A stretch of DNA of 64,000 nucleotides from Massilia sp. Bi118 (lineage in GTDB: Bacteria; Pseudomonadota; Gammaproteobacteria; Burkholderiales; Burkholderiaceae_D): assembly GCF_918697865.1 (NCBI RefSeq), contig NZ_CAKKMV010000001.1:248001-312000 (forward strand), given 5' to 3'. Shown here piece after piece: positions 1 through 11,184 of this stretch. Below the pieces are notes generated by a model that saw nothing but the letters and a program-made list of their open reading frames with translations, did not search any database and was not told the origin of the DNA. Position numbers and translations under genes: made by a program. The stretch's first letter is position 1. The number at the start of each line of letters is the position of its first letter.

Positions 1-168
1 AGCGGCGACACCATGGTGGCGGGCGTATCCGGCGCCGGCGTCATCGCCGCAACCCCGGTTGCCGCGGGCGGCGCGCTGGTTACGCTGCTGGCCTGGGCCG
101 CGGTCGGCATTCCGCTGCTGATCGGTATGTGGATCACGCTGCAGAAGGCGATTGTGCTGTTCAAGTGA
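1..168 (+). CDS. C-terminal end of a probable membrane transporter (partial)
   Basis: Only the last 55 codons are present, in frame from base 1 and ending at TGA 166-168. The peptide is hydrophobic (AGGALVTLLAWAAVGIPLLI), then a short basic tail ending IVLFK, which fits a final transmembrane helix and cytoplasmic end. Because a formate dehydrogenase follows, a formate/oxalate-type MFS (OFA family) carrier is a reasonable guess, but the fragment has no diagnostic motif. The membrane location is seen; the substrate is inference. Confidence 0.5.
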   Translation, partial: SGDTMVAGVSGAGVIAATPVAAGGALVTLLAWAAVGIPLLIGMWITLQKAIVLFK

Positions 169-170
169 CG

Positions 171-246
171 TAATGCGTGGGCACGGGGTGCCCACCCTAC
201 CGGTGCCCGACCGTAAGGTGGGCGGCCTCCGCCCACGCATTCAACG
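171..246. repeat. Composite palindromic repeat (family 2, GTGGGCAC type)
   Basis: The spacer between the transporter end and the formate dehydrogenase gene holds a self-complementary block. TGCGTGGGCACGGGGTGCCC begins at 174, and GCCCACGCA near 231-239 is the inverted copy of the outer arm TGCGTGGGC. The same core recurs in degenerate form at 42573-42606 and 45071-45146. It looks like a REP/BIME-type extragenic palindrome. The rest of the spacer (247-300) shows only a weak AGGA ribosome-binding site before the ATG at 301. Confidence 0.6.
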
Positions 247-300
247 AACCTCGGTATCAACGCACGATCCAAGAATTAAACGCATTACAGGACCACCGCC

Positions 301-2018
<1,718 letters not shown>

Positions 2019-2022
<4 letters not shown>

Positions 2023-4829
2023 ACGCCAGCCTGAAATTGGAAAGCGTCACCTTCACGATCAACGGCAGACAAGTGGAGGCCCTGCGCCACGAAACATTAA
2101 TTGAGGTCGCCGACCGCGAAGGGATCGAAATCCCGCGCCTCTGCTACGCCGAAGGCATGGAAGCCGTCGGCAACTGCCGCTCCTGCATGGTCGAGATCGA
2201 CGGCGAGCGCGTGCTGGCGCCGTCCTGCTGCCGCCATCCTTCGCAAGGCATGAGGGTCACGACCGACAGCGAGCGCGCGGTAAAAGCGCAGAAGATGGTG
2301 CTGGAGCTGCTGGCCTCGGACATGCCCGAAAAGGATTACACGCGCCACAACGAAGTCGACGCGTGGGCAATGAAGCTCGGCGTCGGCAAGCCGCGCTTCC
2401 CGGCCACGCGCCGCGCGCCGCAGCAGGACGCGAGCCATGCCGCCATCACCGTCAACCTCGACGCCTGCATCCAGTGCACGCGCTGCGTGCGCGCCTGCCG
2501 CGACGAGCAGGTCAACGACGTGATCGGCCTGGCCTTCCGCGGCCAGGATGCGAAGATCGTGTTCGACCAGGACGACCCAATGGGCAATTCGACCTGCGTG
2601 GCCTGCGGCGAATGCGTGCAGGCCTGCCCGACCGGCGCGCTGATGCCGGCGCGCGACGCCGCGCTTTCGGTGCCGGACAAGCAGGTCGATTCGGTCTGCC
2701 CCTACTGCGGCGTCGGCTGCCAGCTGACCTACAAGGTCAAGGACAACAAGATTCTCTACGTCGAGGGCCGCGACGGGCCCGCCAACCACGGCCGCCTGTG
2801 CGTGAAGGGCCGCTACGGCTTCGACTACGCCCACCATCCACACCGCCTGACAAAGCCGCTGATCCGCCGCGCGGGCGTGCCCAAGCTGGGTGCCTTCACG
2901 ATGGACCCGAGCACGGTCATGGACGTGTTCCGCGAAGCCAGCTGGGAAGAGGCGCTGGCACTGGCCGGCGGCACGCTGGCGCGCATCCGCGATACGAACG
3001 GAAAACGCGCGCTGGCCGGCTTCGGCTCGGCCAAGGGCAGCAACGAGGAAGCCTATCTGTTCCAGAAGCTGGTGCGCACTGGCTTCGGCAGCAACAACGT
3101 CGACCACTGCACGCGCCTCTGCCACGCTTCGTCGGTGGCGGCGCTGCTGGAGGGCATCGGCTCGGGCGCGGTCTCGAATCCGGTGATGGATGTGACCCGC
3201 GCCGAGGTCGTGATCGTGATCGGCGCGAATCCGACCGTGAACCACCCGGTGGCCGCCACCTGGATCAAGAACGCGGTCCGCGCCGGCACCAAGCTGATCA
3301 TGTGCGACCCGCGCAAATCGGACCTGACCCGCCACGCCCACCGCCACCTGCAGTTCAAGCCCGACACCGACGTCGCCATGCTGAACGCGATGATGCACGT
3401 GATCGTCACCGAAGGCCTGGTCGACAGGGACTTCATCGCCAGCCGCACCATCGGCTACGAGGAACTGGCGAAGAACGTCGAAGGCTACAGCCCGGAAGCG
3501 ATGGCGCCGATCTGCGGCATCGATGCCGAGACCCTGCGCTACGTGGCGCGCCTGTACGCGACCTCGAAGGGCTCGATGATCCTGTGGGGCATGGGGATTT
3601 CGCAGCACGTGCACGGCACGGATAACGCGCGCTGCCTGATCGCGCTGGCGCTGATGACCGGCCAGATCGGCCGTCCCGGTACCGGCCTGCATCCGCTGCG
3701 CGGCCAGAACAACGTGCAGGGCGCTTCGGACGCCGGCCTGATTCCGATGATGTACCCGGACTACCAGCGCGTCGACAATCCGGACGCGAAGGCGCGCTTC
3801 GAAGCCGCCTGGGGCATGCCGCTGGACGAGAAGCCCGGCCTGACGGTGGTCGAGATCATGGACGACATCCTGGCCGGCGGTATCAAGGGCATGTACATCA
3901 TGGGCGAGAACCCGGCCATGTCCGACCCCGACGCGAATCACGCGCGCGAAGCGCTGGCGGCCCTCGACTGCCTGGTGGTGCAGGACATCTTCCTGACCGA
4001 GACCGCCTACCTGGCCGACGTGATCCTGCCCGCATCGGCCTTTGCGGAGAAGGCCGGCACCTTCACCAATACCGACCGCCTGGTCCAGCTGGGCCGCCAG
4101 GCCATTACGCCGCCGGGCGAGGCGAAGCAGGACCTGTGGATCATCCAGCAGATGGCAAACCGGATGGGCCTGCCGTGGAACTATGGCCACGTGTCCGAGG
4201 TGTTCGACGAGATGCGCAGGCTGATGCCCAGCATCGCCGGCATCACCTGGGAGCGGCTGGAACGCGAAGACGCCGTCACCTACCCGTGCGCGGCCGAGGG
4301 CGACCCTGGCCAGCCGGTGGTCTTCGTCGAGGACTTCCCGCGCGGGCAAGGGACCGAGAAGGGCAGGGCGCGCTTCGTCCCGGCCGACATCATCCCGGCC
4401 AACGAGCGTCCCGACGCCGAGTACCCGATGGTCCTGATTACCGGACGCCAGCTCGAGCACTGGCACACCGGCAGCATGACGCGGCGCGCCGGCGTGCTGG
4501 ATGCGATCGAGCCGGATCCGGTGGCGCTGGTGCATCCGCTGGACCTCGAAGCGATGGGCGGGCGTCCGGGCGACGTCATCACGATCACTTCCCGCCGCGG
4601 TGAGGTCAGCCTGTACGCACGGGCCGACGACAGCTCGCCGCGTGGCGCCATCTTCGTGCCCTTCTGCTACTACGAGGCGGCCATCAACCGGCTGACCAAC
4701 TCGGCGCTCGACCCCTTTGGCAAGATCCCCGAGTTCAAGTACTGTGCGATCCGCACGACGCTGGGCGGCGAGGTGGGGCAGCAGGGTTCCTACGGTGGCG
4801 GCCAGATCCTCGCGGCCGTGGCACAATAA
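2019..4829 (+). CDS. Formate dehydrogenase catalytic alpha subunit (Mo/W-bis-MGD)
   Basis: Catalytic subunit, 936 aa, oxidising formate to CO2. N-terminal [2Fe-2S] ferredoxin domain with C42, C53, C56, C70. Then a double [4Fe-4S] ferredoxin with CIQCTRCVRAC (C150-C160) and CVACGECVQAC (C193-C203). Then the molybdopterin oxidoreductase core, with its own cluster CPYCGVGC from C227 and the metal-ligand motif HCTRLCH, whose cysteine (C364) replaces the selenocysteine found in some homologues. The C-terminal dinucleotide-binding domain includes ITGRQLEHWHTGSMTRR. The ferredoxin-rich N-terminus is typical of NAD-linked FdsA/FDH1A enzymes. The neighbouring tungstate transporter suggests tungsten in the active site, but the sequence cannot prove the metal. 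Confidence 0.93.
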
Positions 4830-4833
4830 GCTG

Positions 4834-5703
4834 ATGAACGAGCAACGTTATCGACCTCAGCTGTCCCAAGCCAGCGCCAGCCTGACCCATGAGGTGACGG
4901 CCATCGACGAGCGTGGCCGCCGCTCGATGCTGCACATCCCGGCCGAGCGCCCGCTGACGGTCTACGTCGACAAGCGCGAGCTCGTGACCCTGATGACCCT
5001 GGGCGGCGCGCCCGAAGCGCTGACCCTGGGCTATCTGCGCAACCAGCGCCTGGTGCGGTCGATCGAGGATATCGTGTCGATCCAGGTCGACTGGTCGGTG
5101 GACGCGGTGGCGGTGGTGACCAGGAATGGCATCGCCGGCATCGAGGAACGCACTGCGAAAAAGGTCGTCACCACAGGCTGCGGCCAGGGCTCGGTGTTCG
5201 GCGGCCTGATGGACGAAGTGGACCAGATCCAGCTGCCGCCGGAAGCGCGCCTAACGCAATCGGTGGTGTATCGCATCGTCGAAACCATCCGTACCCAGCA
5301 GTCGGTCTACAAGCAGGCCGGCTCGGTGCACGGCTGCGCGCTGTTCTCGAACACCGGCGAGCTGCTCTACTTTGTCGAGGACGTCGGCCGCCACAACGCC
5401 GTCGACGCCATCGCCGGGCTGATGTGGCTGGACGGAATGCGCGGCGAGGACAAGGTCTTCTACACCACCGGGCGCCTGACCTCGGAGATGGTGATCAAGG
5501 GCGCCCAGATGGGCATTCCCTTCCTGCTGTCGCGCTCCGGCACCACCCAGATGGGGCATATGGTGGCGGAGAAGGTCGGCATGTCGCTGCTGGCGCGCTG
5601 CACCGGGCGGCATTTCCTGCTGCTGTCGGGAGAAGAGCGGCTGGTGTTCGAACCGGAATTCCTGGACGCGCTGGAAGCGGAGCGTCAGCGGCACTATGCG
5701 TAA
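4834..5703 (+). CDS. fdhD: Formate dehydrogenase accessory sulfurtransferase FdhD
   Basis: FdhD/FdsC-family protein, 289 aa, needed to sulfurate the bis-MGD cofactor before insertion into formate dehydrogenase. Start ATG lies 4 bases after the alpha-subunit stop, so it belongs to the same operon. Family blocks are visible: SVHGCALF, EDVGRHNAVDAIAGL, FYTTGRLTSEMV and SRSGTTQMG. The cysteine loop reads TTGCGQGSVFGG, giving one cysteine where the E. coli protein has a CxxC pair. The longer upstream reading frame in the same frame runs inside the alpha-subunit gene and is not used. Confidence 0.92.
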   Translation: MNEQRYRPQLSQASASLTHEVTAIDERGRRSMLHIPAERPLTVYVDKRELVTLMTLGGAPEALTLGYLRNQRLVRSIEDIVSIQVDWSVDAVAVVTRNGIAGIEERTAKKVVTTGCGQGSVFGGLMDEVDQIQLPPEARLTQSVVYRIVETIRTQQSVYKQAGSVHGCALFSNTGELLYFVEDVGRHNAVDAIAGLMWLDGMRGEDKVFYTTGRLTSEMVIKGAQMGIPFLLSRSGTTQMGHMVAEKVGMSLLARCTGRHFLLLSGEERLVFEPEFLDALEAERQRHYA

Positions 5704-5712
5704 CTTTCAGCA

Positions 5713-5845
5713 CGTCGTTCCCGCGACCCACTACGTCGTTCCCGCGAAGGCGGGAACCCAATTTCCGCGTGAGCTAACGAAACGCTTGCAAACTTGGATC
5801 CCCGCCTGCGCGGGGATGACGGAAGCGAGCGTCGCGGGAACGACG
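5713..5845. repeat. Nested inverted palindromes (family 1) between fdhD and tupB
   Basis: Two inverted copies of a roughly 30-bp palindrome occupy this spacer: CGTCGTTCCCGCGAAGGCGG from 5734 and AACTTGGATCCCCGCCTGCG from 5791. Shorter partial arms lie outside them (CGTCGTTCCCGCGA at 5713, TCGCGGGAACGACG ending at 5845). The whole block can fold into nested hairpins and starts 10 bases after the fdhD stop. It may end or attenuate transcription between fdhD and the tup genes. Confidence 0.75.
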
Positions 5846-5850
5846 ATGTG

Positions 5851-6552
5851 ATGCTCGACGCCACACTGCGCGCCTTCACCCTGCTGTTCACCGGCGACCC
5901 GGACCTGTGGCGCATCATCTGGGTCTCCCTGAAGACCAGCGTGCTCGGCCTGCTGCTGGCCACGCCGCCCGCCGTGCTGCTGGGCTATTTGATCGCCATG
6001 CACCGCTTCCGCGGACGCCGCATTGCGATCTGGCTGGCCCAGGCCGCGCTCTCGCTGCCGACCGTCCTGATCGGCCTCCTGCTCTACCTGCTGCTGTCGC
6101 GCCACGGGGCGATGGGCGGGCTGCAATGGCTGTTCTCGCAGCCGGGCATCATCGCCGGCCAGTTCGTGGTGGGCCTGCCGGTGCTGCTCGCCTTCACGCT
6201 GGCCGCCGTGCAGGCGATCGACCCGCGCTATGCCGAAACCGCGATTGCCCACGGCGCCTCGCGCATCCAGGTGATGGTGCGCGTGCTGCACGAGGCGCGC
6301 TTCGGCGTGATGGCGGCGGTGCTGTCCGGCTTCGGGCGCGTGATCTCGGAAGTCGGCTGCGCGCTGATGGTGGGCGGAAATATCGAAGGCGAGACCCGCA
6401 CCATCACCACCGCCATCGCGCTCGAGACCAGCAAGGGCGAATTCGCGCAGGGGATCGCGCTGGGCATCGTGCTGGTGGCGATCGCGCTGCTGATGAACGG
6501 CATGCTGATGCTGCTGCAGGGCGACGCCCACGTGGCGAGGGATCGGCCATGA
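5851..6552 (+). CDS. tupB: Tungstate ABC transporter permease TupB
   Basis: Inner-membrane permease, 233 aa, with about five hydrophobic segments and the ABC-permease EAA-type loop (AETAIAHGASRIQVMVRVLHEAR). A MetI-like fold typical of molybdate/tungstate importers. The chosen ATG follows the palindromic block; the reading frame is open further upstream, but that part (MDPRLRGDDG) is translated repeat sequence. GTG 5848 is an alternative. The stop overlaps the tupC start (ATGA). Assignment to Tup rather than Mod rests mainly on the TupA protein two genes downstream. Confidence 0.85.
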   Translation: MLDATLRAFTLLFTGDPDLWRIIWVSLKTSVLGLLLATPPAVLLGYLIAMHRFRGRRIAIWLAQAALSLPTVLIGLLLYLLLSRHGAMGGLQWLFSQPGIIAGQFVVGLPVLLAFTLAAVQAIDPRYAETAIAHGASRIQVMVRVLHEARFGVMAAVLSGFGRVISEVGCALMVGGNIEGETRTITTAIALETSKGEFAQGIALGIVLVAIALLMNGMLMLLQGDAHVARDRP

Positions 6553-7268
6553 TCCAGCACATCACGCTGCAGGGCATGCTCGGCGCCACCCCGGCGCGCA
6601 CCGGCGACGAGCGCCGCAAGTCCCTGCTGGGCGTGAAGGGCCTGCGCAAGCGCCATGGCGAGCGCCTTCTGTTCGACATCGGCTGCATGGAAATCGCGAC
6701 CCACAGCGCCTACGTCCTGACGGGGATGAACGGCGCCGGCAAGAGCACCCTGCTGCGCATATTGGGCGGCCTGGAACGCGCCGAGATCGACAGCCTGCGC
6801 TTCGAAGGCATGGAGGAGCGCCCCTACCCGTATCCGCGCGCGCTGCGCGAAGCCATCGTCTACGTGCACCAGCACCCGGTGATGTTCTCGACCAGTATCG
6901 CGCACAACATCGGCTATGGCCTGCAGGTGCGCGGCGTGCCGAAGCTGGAGGCCGCGCGCAAGGTCGAAGAGGCGATGGTGTGGGCCGGCGTGGCCCACCT
7001 GCAGGACGTCGAGCCGGGCAGGCTGTCGGGCGGCGAACGGCAGCGCGTGGCGCTGGCGCGCGCCAAGGTGCTGTGCCCGAAGCTGCTGCTGCTCGACGAG
7101 CCGACCTCCAACCTGGACGGCCAGGCGCGCGAGCAGGTGATCGAATTGATCCCTACCATGGTCGAAGCAGGAGGGAGCGTGGTCGTGGCCTGCCACGACC
7201 GTGACCTGATTGGACTGCCCGGCGTGCAGCGCCTCAAGCTGCGCGAGGGGCAACTCGAAGTACGTTAA
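6549..7268 (+). CDS. tupC: Tungstate ABC transporter ATP-binding protein TupC
   Basis: ABC ATPase, 239 aa, energising the TupB permease. Walker A GMNGAGKST (about residues 58-66), Q-loop VYVHQHPVMFSTS, signature LSGGERQRVALARA, Walker B LLLLDEPTSNLD and switch histidine in VVACHDRD are all present. It overlaps tupB by four bases. It lacks the C-terminal TOBE/MOP oxyanion-sensing domain that ModC proteins carry, consistent with a Tup-type ATPase. Confidence 0.88.
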   Translation: MIQHITLQGMLGATPARTGDERRKSLLGVKGLRKRHGERLLFDIGCMEIATHSAYVLTGMNGAGKSTLLRILGGLERAEIDSLRFEGMEERPYPYPRALREAIVYVHQHPVMFSTSIAHNIGYGLQVRGVPKLEAARKVEEAMVWAGVAHLQDVEPGRLSGGERQRVALARAKVLCPKLLLLDEPTSNLDGQAREQVIELIPTMVEAGGSVVVACHDRDLIGLPGVQRLKLREGQLEVR

Positions 7269-7283
7269 TCACAAGGAGTCTGC

Positions 7284-8102
7284 ATGCAACGTCGTCTGTT
7301 CAGTCTTGCCCTCGTCATGGGCGCCACGCTCGGGATAACCTATGCGCCGGCCCAAGCCCAGCAGCAGGTCCTGCGCCTGTCCACCACTACCAGCACCGAG
7401 AACTCGGGCCTGCTGACTTATCTTCTGCCCAGCTTCGAGCAGAAGTACGGCATCAAGGTCAACGTGATCTCGGTCGGCACCGGCAAGGCCCTGGAACTGG
7501 GCAAGAACGGCGACGTCGACGTGACCCTGGTGCACGCGCGCCAGCTCGAAGACAAGTTCGTGGCCGAGGGTTGGGGCATCGACCGCCGCGACGTGATGTA
7601 CAACGACTTCATCGTGGTCGGGCCGACGGCGGACCCGGCCGGCGTGAAGGGCAGCCATGACGTGCTGACCTCTTTCAAGAAAATTGCGTCTTCCAACGTC
7701 AAGTTCATCTCGCGCGGCGACAATTCCGGCACCGACGTGATGGAGAAGGCCTACTGGAAGGAAGTGGGCGCCAAGCCTGCAGGCAGCAATTACGTGTCCG
7801 CAGGCCTGGGCATGGGCGAGGTGCTGAACATGGCCGCCGAAATGAACGCCTACACCCTGACCGACCGCGCCACCTACGGCGCGTATAAAGCCAAGACCGG
7901 CCTGGCGATCCTGGTCGAAGGCGACAAGCGCATGTTCAACCCCTATGGCATCATCGCGGTGAACCCGGAGAAGCACCAAGGCGTGAACTACAAGGGGGCG
8001 ACGCAGCTGATTCAGTGGATTACGTCGGCCGAGGGGCAGGCGAAGATTGCGGCCTTTAAACCGGCTGGGGAGCAGCTGTTCTTCCCGTCGGCGGGCAAGT
8101 AA
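7284..8102 (+). CDS. tupA: Tungstate-binding periplasmic protein TupA
   Basis: Exported substrate-binding protein, 272 aa, with a signal peptide (cleavage near AQA, residues about 24-26). The mature start carries LRLSTTTSTENSGLL, the TTTS signature of the TupA family, then VGTGKALELGKNGDVD, matching known oxyanion contact segments. SRGDNSGTD is a further family block. Specificity for tungstate over molybdate is established for characterised TupA proteins; for this one it is inferred. It is preceded by AAGGAG and lies 15 bases after tupC. With the formate dehydrogenase upstream, it suggests dedicated tungsten supply. Confidence 0.88.
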   Translation: MQRRLFSLALVMGATLGITYAPAQAQQQVLRLSTTTSTENSGLLTYLLPSFEQKYGIKVNVISVGTGKALELGKNGDVDVTLVHARQLEDKFVAEGWGIDRRDVMYNDFIVVGPTADPAGVKGSHDVLTSFKKIASSNVKFISRGDNSGTDVMEKAYWKEVGAKPAGSNYVSAGLGMGEVLNMAAEMNAYTLTDRATYGAYKAKTGLAILVEGDKRMFNPYGIIAVNPEKHQGVNYKGATQLIQWITSAEGQAKIAAFKPAGEQLFFPSAGK

Positions 8103-8107
8103 ATTCA

Positions 8108-8193
8108 ACTTGGATTCCCGCCTGCGCGGGAATGACGGTCTTGGGGCCATCGGCTCTAGCGCGTCGTTCCCGCGCAGGCGGGAACCCAAGTTG
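8108..8193. repeat. Inverted pair of family 1 palindromes after tupA
   Basis: CAACTTGGATTCCCGCCTGC from 8108 and its inverted partner CGTCGTTCCCGCGCAGGCGG from 8163 (ending CCAAGTT at 8193) lie in the convergent gap between tupA and the GT9 gene. The first copy begins a few bases after the tupA stop. Each is a perfect hairpin and the two are also inverted to one another. Probable role: mRNA 3'-end protection or termination. Confidence 0.75.
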
Positions 8194-8205
8194 CACGCAG
8201 ACCGC

Positions 8206-8235
8206 AAAAACAAAGGGCCGCACAAAGCGGCCCCA
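8206..8235 (-). terminator. Rho-independent terminator of the GT9 gene
   Basis: GGGCCGC (8216-8222) and GCGGCCC (8228-8234) form a 7-bp stem with loop ACAAA. Read on the minus strand it is followed by TTTGTTTTT. It lies 20 bases beyond the stop of the minus-strand glycosyltransferase. Confidence 0.75.
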
Positions 8236-8254
8236 TCAACGCATCAAACCACGA

Positions 8255-9358
8255 TCACGCCAGCGCGTGCATCACATCCTGCACCGGAATCGCCTTCACC
8301 CAATCCCTGCGCTGATGCGCCGTGATGACGGTGCTGTTGGCCTTGTCCACCGGCGCCCATTCCGGCGTCTTCTGGCGCATCAGCGCCACCACCGGCACGC
8401 CGACGGCGTTCGCCAGGTGCATCACGGCGGTTTCCACCGAGACGATCAGGTCGCACTGGGCCAGCATGGCCGGCAGCTGGAAGAAGTTCTCGTTGGCGCT
8501 GAACAGCTCGGTGCGGTCCAGCTGGCGCTCGGCCAGCATGGTTTTCACGCGCTCGACTTCCTGCGGCACCGCGTTGACGATGAAGCAGGCGTCGCGCCAT
8601 TCCGGCTGGGCGCGCATGGTGGTGATCAGTTCAGCCACGCGCTCGACCGGCCAGCAGCGCTTGCGGGTCTTGGCGAAGGGATTGATGAAGACCAGCTTGC
8701 CCTGGCGCTTGTCGAAGCCCCACTCGTGCAGGCGCGCCTTGGCGCCTTCGACGAAGCGTTCGGGAATGTGGACGAAGGGGATCCGTTCGCGCGGCGGGAT
8801 CTCGACCCCGGCCAACTGGCGGAACCACTCGGCGTGCACGTCGCTGATGTGCGGTGCGGCGCTGCGGTCGGCCACGTCCGGGTCCAGGGCAGCATCCAGC
8901 TTGCGGTAGGTGAAGTAATGCGGCAGGCCGGACAGGCGCATCGGCTTCTTCAGGCCGACCACGAAGCCGTCCGGGCTGATGCGGCGCGCCAGGTTGGCGT
9001 AGAAGTGCGGGCGCAGGGTGCCGAGCGAGACCACGATCGGGTAGTGCTCCTCGCGCGCTTCCTTGATCGAGGCTTCGAACAGCTCCGGCGAATAGTTCTG
9101 CTTGTAGGTCTTGTCGATGAATTCGCAGGCATCGAGCCAGTCGTACAGCACGTTCTTTTTCAGGTGCGGCCACTGCGACGCGTCGCTGGTGCGGCGGACC
9201 TCGTCGACCCACAGGTGCAGCTTCAGGTGCGGATAGGCCCGCGCGAACGCCTGGAAGCAGTTCTGCAGATACGTGTAGTCGCCCAGCGCCAGGTGGGCGA
9301 TGAACAGGATCTTGTCCGACTTCTTCAGCAAGTCGGATGGAATGAGTGGGTCGTTCAT
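8255..9358 (-). CDS. Glycosyltransferase family 9 (ADP-heptose:LPS heptosyltransferase-like)
   Basis: Cytoplasmic glycosyltransferase, 367 aa, of the GT9/GT-B type that adds heptose or related sugars to lipopolysaccharide core or other cell-surface acceptors. The C-terminal half carries the family block CDLIVSVETAVMHLANAVGVP followed by VALMRQKTPEWAP. A second marker is LVFINPFAKTRKRCWPVERVAEL in the middle. It stands alone, with its own terminator and no neighbouring LPS genes, so donor and acceptor are unknown. The 9359-9645 gap upstream is AT-richer than its surroundings and presumably holds its promoter; I see no clear gene or terminator there. Confidence 0.8.
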   Translation of the reverse strand: MNDPLIPSDLLKKSDKILFIAHLALGDYTYLQNCFQAFARAYPHLKLHLWVDEVRRTSDASQWPHLKKNVLYDWLDACEFIDKTYKQNYSPELFEASIKEAREEHYPIVVSLGTLRPHFYANLARRISPDGFVVGLKKPMRLSGLPHYFTYRKLDAALDPDVADRSAAPHISDVHAEWFRQLAGVEIPPRERIPFVHIPERFVEGAKARLHEWGFDKRQGKLVFINPFAKTRKRCWPVERVAELITTMRAQPEWRDACFIVNAVPQEVERVKTMLAERQLDRTELFSANENFFQLPAMLAQCDLIVSVETAVMHLANAVGVPVVALMRQKTPEWAPVDKANSTVITAHQRRDWVKAIPVQDVMHALA

Positions 9359-9645
9359 TGTCTCTTACGGGGTCGCTATCAGCTCCAGGCCTACGCCGCC
9401 GCTGCCATCAGCCGCAGCGCCAAGCGGTCGGCTGGTCGCTTCTGCATGCATATGCCTGAAAACGCGATACCGCCAACTCTCGAAATATCAGCAAATTGTC
9501 ACAAATTGTAGTCCAAACTCGCCAACTGCGTTGCCCGTATCTCGATTTTTAACGGTATTGTCCTGTAGCAGCAACATCCTCTGAACACGACGACAAATGC
9601 ATGAGATTCAGCCGGCGAACCTGATGTGTAAAGTTCACACGTGGA

Positions 9646-11124
9646 TCACATCAGGATCACGTCGTACTGTTCCTGGTGATAGCCTTTTTCAACTTGCAGC
9701 GAGATTTTCTTGCCGATGAAGTCGCCCAGCATCGCCAGGTGCTGCGATTCTTCTTCGAGGAAGAGGTCGACCACTTCCTGGGAGGCCAGGATGCGGAATT
9801 CGCGCGGATTGAACTGCTTGGCTTCGCGCAGCAGCTCGCGCAGGATTTCGTAGCAGATGGTGCGCGAGGTTTTGACTTGCCCCTTGCCGGAGCAGGCGGG
9901 GCAGGGCTCGCACAGGATGTGGGCCAGCGACTCGCGGGTGCGCTTCCTCGTCATCTCGACCAGGCCCAGCGCCGAGAAACCGCTGACGGACACCTTGGTG
10001 CGGTCGCGCGACAGGGTCTTCTTGAGCTCCGCCAGCACGGCGTTGCGGTGCTCGTTGTTCTCCATGTCGATGAAGTCGAGGATGATGATGCCGCCGAGGT
10101 TACGCAGGCGCAGCTGGCGCGCGATCGCGTGGGCGGCCTCGAGGTTGGTCTTGAAGATGGTGTCGGCGAAGTTGCGCCCGCCGACGAAGCCGCCGGTGTT
10201 GACGTCGATGGTCGTCATCGCCTCGGTCTGGTCGACGATCAGGTAGCCGCCCGACTTCAGGTCGACGCGGCGGCCCAGTGCGCGCAGGATCTCTTCCTCG
10301 ACGCCGTAGAGGTCGAACAGCGGGCGCTCGCCGGTGTAGTGCTGCAGGCGCGACAGCACGCTGGGCGTGTAGACCTGGGCGAATTCCGCCAGCATCAGGT
10401 AGTTCTCGCGCGAGTCGACCAGGATGGCGGCGGTTTCGTCGTGCACGAAGTCGCGCAGCACGCGCTGGGCCAGGTTCAGGTCCTGGTACAGCAGGCTGGT
10501 GGCGGGACGGGTGCGGGCGCCCTGCAGGATCGCGTTCCAGGTCTTGCGCAGGTAGTCGATGTCGGCCGCCAGGTCGGCGTCGGAGGCGTCTTCGGCCTGG
10601 GTGCGCACGATGTAGCCGCCTTTTTCTTCCGGCGGCAGCAGACCCTGCATGCGTGCGCGCAGCGCCTCGCGCTCGGTTTCCTTCTCGATTTTCTGCGAGA
10701 TGCCGATGTGCTTGTCCTGCGGCAGGTAGACCAGCATGCGCCCGGCGATCGAGATCTGCGTCGACAGGCGCGCGCCCTTGGTGCCGATCGGGTCCTTGAT
10801 CACCTGCACGGTCAGCACCTGGCCGTCGAACAGGATTTTCTCGATGGGGGTCGGGGCGGCGTTACCGTTGCCGCCGCCATTGTTGTCGTGCGGACGGGCT
10901 TCCCAGATGTCGGCCACGTGCAGGAAGGCGGCGCGTTCCAGGCCGATGTCGATGAAGGCGGACTGCATCCCCGGCAGCACCCGCACGACCTTGCCCGAAT
11001 AGACGTTGCCGGCCAGCCCGCGGGTGAGCGTCCGCTCGATGTGCAGCTCCTGCACGGCTCCCTGTACCACCAGCGCCACGCGCGTTTCCTGTGGGGTGAT
11101 ATTGATCAGGATGTCTTCAGTCAT
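9646..11124 (-). CDS. rng: Ribonuclease G
   Basis: Endoribonuclease, 492 aa, of the RNase E/G family, which processes 16S rRNA 5' ends and degrades mRNA. N-terminal S1 domain (GNVYSGKVVRVLPGMQSAFIDIG), catalytic DNase I-like domain with metal-binding aspartates in TTIDVNTGGFVG and LDFIDMEN, and the zinc-link cysteines in CEPCPACSGKG. No long C-terminal scaffold as in RNase E, so RNase G. Last gene of the minus-strand run rlmH-maf-rng, 60 bases after maf. Confidence 0.95.
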   Translation of the reverse strand: MTEDILINITPQETRVALVVQGAVQELHIERTLTRGLAGNVYSGKVVRVLPGMQSAFIDIGLERAAFLHVADIWEARPHDNNGGGNGNAAPTPIEKILFDGQVLTVQVIKDPIGTKGARLSTQISIAGRMLVYLPQDKHIGISQKIEKETEREALRARMQGLLPPEEKGGYIVRTQAEDASDADLAADIDYLRKTWNAILQGARTRPATSLLYQDLNLAQRVLRDFVHDETAAILVDSRENYLMLAEFAQVYTPSVLSRLQHYTGERPLFDLYGVEEEILRALGRRVDLKSGGYLIVDQTEAMTTIDVNTGGFVGGRNFADTIFKTNLEAAHAIARQLRLRNLGGIIILDFIDMENNEHRNAVLAELKKTLSRDRTKVSVSGFSALGLVEMTRKRTRESLAHILCEPCPACSGKGQVKTSRTICYEILRELLREAKQFNPREFRILASQEVVDLFLEEESQHLAMLGDFIGKKISLQVEKGYHQEQYDVILM

Positions 11125-11184
11125 GAGGCTAGGGCCGTGCGTTTATTGTTCAGGATGACATCATACACGGCCACCCTTAAACAA

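Noticed and set aside
5713..5845. CRISPR-like repeats
   Set aside because: The palindromes are in inverted orientation, irregularly spaced and dispersed between genes; no spacer array or cas gene is present.
9625..9639. CRP-like site TGTGTAAAGTTCACA downstream of rng
   Set aside because: Spacer between half sites is five instead of six bases, and it lies past the 3' end of rng, not before a promoter.
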